Shown here in pieces: positions 61,225 through 64,000 of a stretch of 64,000 bases of DNA. This stretch comes from Nonomuraea angiospora (lineage in GTDB: Bacteria; Actinomycetota; Actinomycetes; Streptosporangiales; Streptosporangiaceae), in contig NZ_JADBEK010000001.1 in assembly GCF_014873145.1 (NCBI RefSeq), positions 11,098,001-11,162,000 on the forward strand, in the 5' to 3' direction. How positions within the stretch are numbered: position 1 is the first letter of the stretch; each line of letters starts with the position of its first letter. Below the pieces are notes generated by a model that did not search any database, was not told where the DNA came from, and was given only the letters and a program-made list of their open reading frames with translations. A program made the translations under genes and the position numbers.

Positions 61225-62087
61225 CTCCCACGCCTCGCGAGGGCACGCACCGCGACCATGGACTTCTCCCTCGTCGTCAGCGACATCCGGGAGGCCAGCG
61301 CCCGGGCGGGATCTGCGGCGATGCGGTCGAGCAGGCACCGGTAGATGCCGGCCATGGTCGCCGTGCAGGCGGCGCTGCGCGCGTCCAGCATGGGCAGCAG
61401 GCGCATCCCGGTGGCGAACCAGTCGCGGGCCCGGTCCGCCTCGAACCTGACGAGCGCGGCCAGCCGCTCCGGCGGGTCGCTGAAGCGGCCGTACGCGTCC
61501 ACGTCGAGCGTGCAGCCGAACCGTTCGAGGTCCTGGGCGGGCAGGTAGACGCGCTTGGCCATGCGGTCCTCGCGCAGGTCGCGCAGGATGTTGGTGATCT
61601 GCAGGGCCACGCCGAGCGCGTCCGCGAGCGGCGTGGCCGCCTCCATGTCCTCCGCGTCCTCCGCGCCGAACACGCCCAGCGAGAGCCGCCCGATCGAGCC
61701 GGCCACGCACCGGCAGTAGCCGACCAGGTCGTCGAACGTCGCGTACGTGCTCCCGCGCACGTCGGCGGAGCAGCCGTCGACCAGGTCCCCGAACGCCGCG
61801 AGCGGGATCGGATAGCGGCGGGCGGCCTCGAACAGCGCCACCAGCACGAGGTCGTGCCGCGCGGGAGCGGTCCCGTCGAGCATCCCGCGGATCGCGGACA
61901 GGCGGGCCAGTCGCCGCCCGGCGGGCCCGTCGCCGTCGGCGATGTCGTCGATCCTGCGGGCCAGCGCGTAGACGGCGCTCAGCGCGCGCCGCTTGGGGGC
62001 GGGCAGCAACCGCAGGCCGAACGAGAAGTTACGGGCCTGACTGCGCATGATCTGCTCGCAGTGCCGGTACGCGTCGTCGACGCACAC
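61221..62087 (-). CDS. hpnD: HpnD, presqualene diphosphate synthase
   Basis: This protein of about 288 residues has RSQARNFSFGLRLLP (HpnD type), the first Asp-rich motif in ALARRIDDIADGDG and the second in NILRDLREDRMAKRVYLP. It condenses two farnesyl diphosphates to presqualene diphosphate, feeding HpnC. The start is uncertain: a GTG at 62087 gives the family's usual N-terminus (VDDAYRHCEQ); ATGs at 62159 and 62156 and a TTG at 62192 are in frame, but the extra region has non-coding-like composition. It is detached from hpnCE by the deacetylase and glycosyltransferase genes. Confidence 0.92.
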   Translation of the reverse strand: MCVDDAYRHCEQIMRSQARNFSFGLRLLPAPKRRALSAVYALARRIDDIADGDGPAGRRLARLSAIRGMLDGTAPARHDLVLVALFEAARRYPIPLAAFGDLVDGCSADVRGSTYATFDDLVGYCRCVAGSIGRLSLGVFGAEDAEDMEAATPLADALGVALQITNILRDLREDRMAKRVYLPAQDLERFGCTLDVDAYGRFSDPPERLAALVRFEADRARDWFATGMRLLPMLDARSAACTATMAGIYRCLLDRIAADPARALASRMSLTTREKSMVAVRALARRGS

Positions 62088-62376
62088 CGCCCCGGCCCCG
62101 TCATGAGCAGAGGCGCAATCATGCCGTCGCCACAGATTCGCGGCGCGGGCGAACATCATGGCCGCGACGGCCGTTCGCGTCGTTTCCCCCAAGACATGAG
62201 AGATGGCTGTCCGTTATGTCGCGGCGATAAACTCGGGCACCGTCCCGATGGCGCGCTGCCGGTAATTGCCGGACGAATTGTTTACGTCCCGATGAACTAT
62301 TCCGCCGGCCCGGACAATGGCCCGGGAATTTCGCGGCGCGCGTTTGGCGCGGGCGTGCGGGGTAGGGCTGGACGGG

Positions 62377-63474
62377 GTGAGCACCATCGAGCGGGTCGCG
62401 GCGAGCGCCTACCGGATACCGACCGATCAGCCCGAGGGCGACGGCACCCTGGCCTGGCGGGCGACCACGCTGGTGGTCGTCACGGTGACGGCCGGCGACA
62501 CGACCGGCACGGGCTGGACCTACGCCCCCGCAGCCACGGCGTCCCTCGTGAGCGAGCTGCTCAACGAGACGCTCACGGGGGCCGACGCGCTCGGCATCCC
62601 CGCCCTGTCGGCCGCCATGAACCGGCAGGTCCGCAATGCCGGCCGGCCCGGCGTCGCCGGATACGCGCTCTCCGCGGTGGACGTCGCGCTGTGGGATCTG
62701 AAGGCGCGGCTGCTCGGCGTCCCGCTCGTGCGCCTGTTCGGCGCGGCGCGCGAGGAGGTCCCGCTGTACGGCTCGGGCGGATTCACGACGTATGACGACG
62801 AAGCCACCACGGCCCAGCTCGCCGGCTGGGTGCACGGCCAGGGCATCGCCCGGGTGAAGATCAAGATCGGCGAGTCCTCCGGCACGTGCCCCGAGCGCGA
62901 CCTGCACCGCGTGGCGCTGGCCCGCCGCGTCATCGGCGAGCGGGCCGAGCTGTACGTCGACGCCAACGGCGCTTACACGGCCAAGCAGGCCGTCCGGGTG
63001 GCCGAGCGGATGCGCGAGCACGAGGTGACCTGGTTCGAGGAGCCGGTCTCCTCCGACGACCTGGCCGGGCTGCGGCTGGTCCGCGAGCACAGCGCCGCCG
63101 ACGTGACCGCCGGGGAGTACGGCTGCGACCCGCCCTACTTCACCCGCATGTGCCAGGCCCAGGCCGTGGACTGCCTCCAGGTCGACGCCACCCGCTGCGG
63201 CGGCTACACCGGCTGGTTCGCCGCCACCGCCGTCGCCGCCGGGCACCACCTGCAGGTCTCCGCCCACTGCGCGCCCAACCTGCACCTGCCGGCCGCGGCC
63301 GCCACCGTCAACCTGCGCCACATCGAGTGGTTCCACGACCACCAGCGCATCGAGTCCACCCTGTTCGACGGGGCCGCGGACCCCACCGGCGGCCGGGCGC
63401 GCCCGCAGACCGGCACCCCCGGCCACGGCCTGACCCTGCGCACCGGCACCGCACAGAGTTACCGCGTCGCCTGA
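62377..63474 (+). CDS. Enolase-superfamily (mandelate racemase/muconate-lactonizing type) enzyme
   Basis: This 365-residue protein starts at the GTG at 62377. The N-terminal capping domain is followed by a barrel with KIK (Lys161, Lys163), metal ligands Asp195 (YVDANG), Glu221 (WFEEP) and Glu247 (AGEYG), then Asp270 and His297 (SAHCAPNLH), a racemase/dehydratase-like catalytic set. It probably acts on a sugar acid or its lactone. The convergent rbsD-rbsK genes begin 4 nt after its stop, in keeping with sugar metabolism. The exact substrate is unknown. Confidence 0.9.
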   Translation: MSTIERVAASAYRIPTDQPEGDGTLAWRATTLVVVTVTAGDTTGTGWTYAPAATASLVSELLNETLTGADALGIPALSAAMNRQVRNAGRPGVAGYALSAVDVALWDLKARLLGVPLVRLFGAAREEVPLYGSGGFTTYDDEATTAQLAGWVHGQGIARVKIKIGESSGTCPERDLHRVALARRVIGERAELYVDANGAYTAKQAVRVAERMREHEVTWFEEPVSSDDLAGLRLVREHSAADVTAGEYGCDPPYFTRMCQAQAVDCLQVDATRCGGYTGWFAATAVAAGHHLQVSAHCAPNLHLPAAAATVNLRHIEWFHDHQRIESTLFDGAADPTGGRARPQTGTPGHGLTLRTGTAQSYRVA

Positions 63475-63478
63475 CGGG

Positions 63479-63868
63479 TCAGAAGGCCACGCCGCAGCGC
63501 AGGATGACGTTGGCGTACGGGTGCGCCTCGCCGGTGCGCACCACCAGCCTGCTGGCGGCGGACAGCTCCTTGAGCCGTTCGTGCGGCACGTACGCCAGCG
63601 CCGGCAGCCGCTCGCCGAGCAGCGCGTCGCAGCCGGGGTTGCCCGCCCGGACCTCCTCGGCCGCCGTGGCGCCCTCGACGACGATCTCGGCGAGGATGCC
63701 GTCGAGCACGTCGGCGAACGACGGGATGCCCGCCACGAACGCCAGGTCCACCACCTCCACCCCCGCCGGCAGTGGCATGCCGCTGTCGCAGATGAGCAGC
63801 TCGTCGGTGTGCCCGAGCCGCGCCAGTGCGCCCGCCAGGGCCGCGTTGATGACGCCGCCGCGCTTCAC
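63479..63868 (-). CDS. rbsD: D-ribose pyranase RbsD
   Basis: This 129-residue protein starts at the GTG at 63868 behind GGAGGAG and overlaps the rbsK stop (GTGA). The sequence has the RbsD signature: N-terminal INAALAGALARLGHTDELLICDSGMPLP with the catalytic His, and C-terminal VVRTGEAHPYANVILRCGVAF. It interconverts pyranose and furanose forms of ribose so that RbsK can use it. Confidence 0.95.
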   Translation of the reverse strand: MKRGGVINAALAGALARLGHTDELLICDSGMPLPAGVEVVDLAFVAGIPSFADVLDGILAEIVVEGATAAEEVRAGNPGCDALLGERLPALAYVPHERLKELSAASRLVVRTGEAHPYANVILRCGVAF

Positions 63869-64000
63869 AGCTCCTCCACCTCCGCCAACGTCGGGTACGA
63901 ATCCTGCGCCCCCGGCCTGCGCACGGCCGCCGCGCCCACCCGGGCGGCGAACGCCGCGGCCTCCGTGAGCGGCTCGCCCGCGGCCAGCCGCCAGGCCAGC
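63865..64000 (-). CDS. rbsK: Ribokinase RbsK, C-terminal fragment (gene continues beyond window)
   Basis: The last 44 codons are visible, running off the right edge. They read like a ribokinase C-terminus (AFAARVGAAAVRRPGAQDSYPTLAEVEEL). The Gly-rich sugar-kinase motif lies outside the window. The order rbsK-rbsD with a 4-nt overlap supports the call. Confidence 0.75.
   Translation of the reverse strand, partial: LAWRLAAGEPLTEAAAFAARVGAAAVRRPGAQDSYPTLAEVEEL

Overview
The window is very GC-rich and densely coded, and looks like chromosomal DNA of a filamentous actinomycete. Three large SARP/AfsR-type regulators, a GH11 xylanase with a cellulose-binding module, a hopanoid locus and two RiPP (ribosomally made, modified peptide) loci support this. 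Streptosporangiaceae (a Nonomuraea-like organism) is my best guess, from gene content only. I saw no tRNA, rRNA, CRISPR array, insertion sequence or phage gene. Many neighbours overlap by 1-8 nt (ATGA, GTGA, TTGA, TGATG), so most same-strand runs are probably translationally coupled operons.

Layout. 1-2745: predicted RNA-repair pair, an MJ1316 (DUF504)-EEP protein cut by the window edge and an RNA ligase-kinase fusion. 2987-3940: secreted xylanase. 4055-12517: two SARP-NB-ARC-TPR regulators bracketing a GAF-PAS-GAF-PP2C-ATPase phosphatase. 12584-18328: PadR regulator, ABC ATPase, FtsX-like permease and a secreted penicillin-acylase-type amidase. 18409-22288: GNAT, NmrA-like protein, secreted protein and SDR. 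22432-26233: secreted subtilase with two P-domains and a secreted Rhs-type protein ending in a phospholipase A2 domain. 26697-29892: metallo-hydrolase and its divergent TetR, an FBP/FusB-like zinc protein, a second TetR and a 72-aa membrane protein.

29993-38341: class I lanthipeptide operon (split LanB, a 48-aa precursor, LanC, two ABC exporters). 38410-45912: a second RiPP operon (cytosolic subtilase, GAF protein, two radical SAM enzymes, a haem-oxygenase-like diiron protein, a 61-aa precursor ending in Trp-Cys-Trp, and a cyclase/AAA-type regulator). 46080-49151: a third SARP regulator divergent from that operon. SARP-style heptad repeats (CTATGAA and CTCTGAA, 11-bp period, same orientation) lie before both RiPP operons. 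I infer that the SARP at 46080 controls both, so they may work as one system. The lanthipeptide locus has no visible leader protease, and the subtilase next door could supply it.

49744-50775: trypsin-fold secreted protein that seems to lack its catalytic serine. 50962-62087: hopanoid locus (hpnH, hpnG, shc, polyprenyl synthase, hpnE, hpnC; hpnD separately with a DMT transporter) plus an SDR, a polysaccharide deacetylase and an MGDG-synthase-like glycosyltransferase. 62377-64000: enolase-superfamily dehydratase/racemase, rbsD and the 3' end of rbsK.
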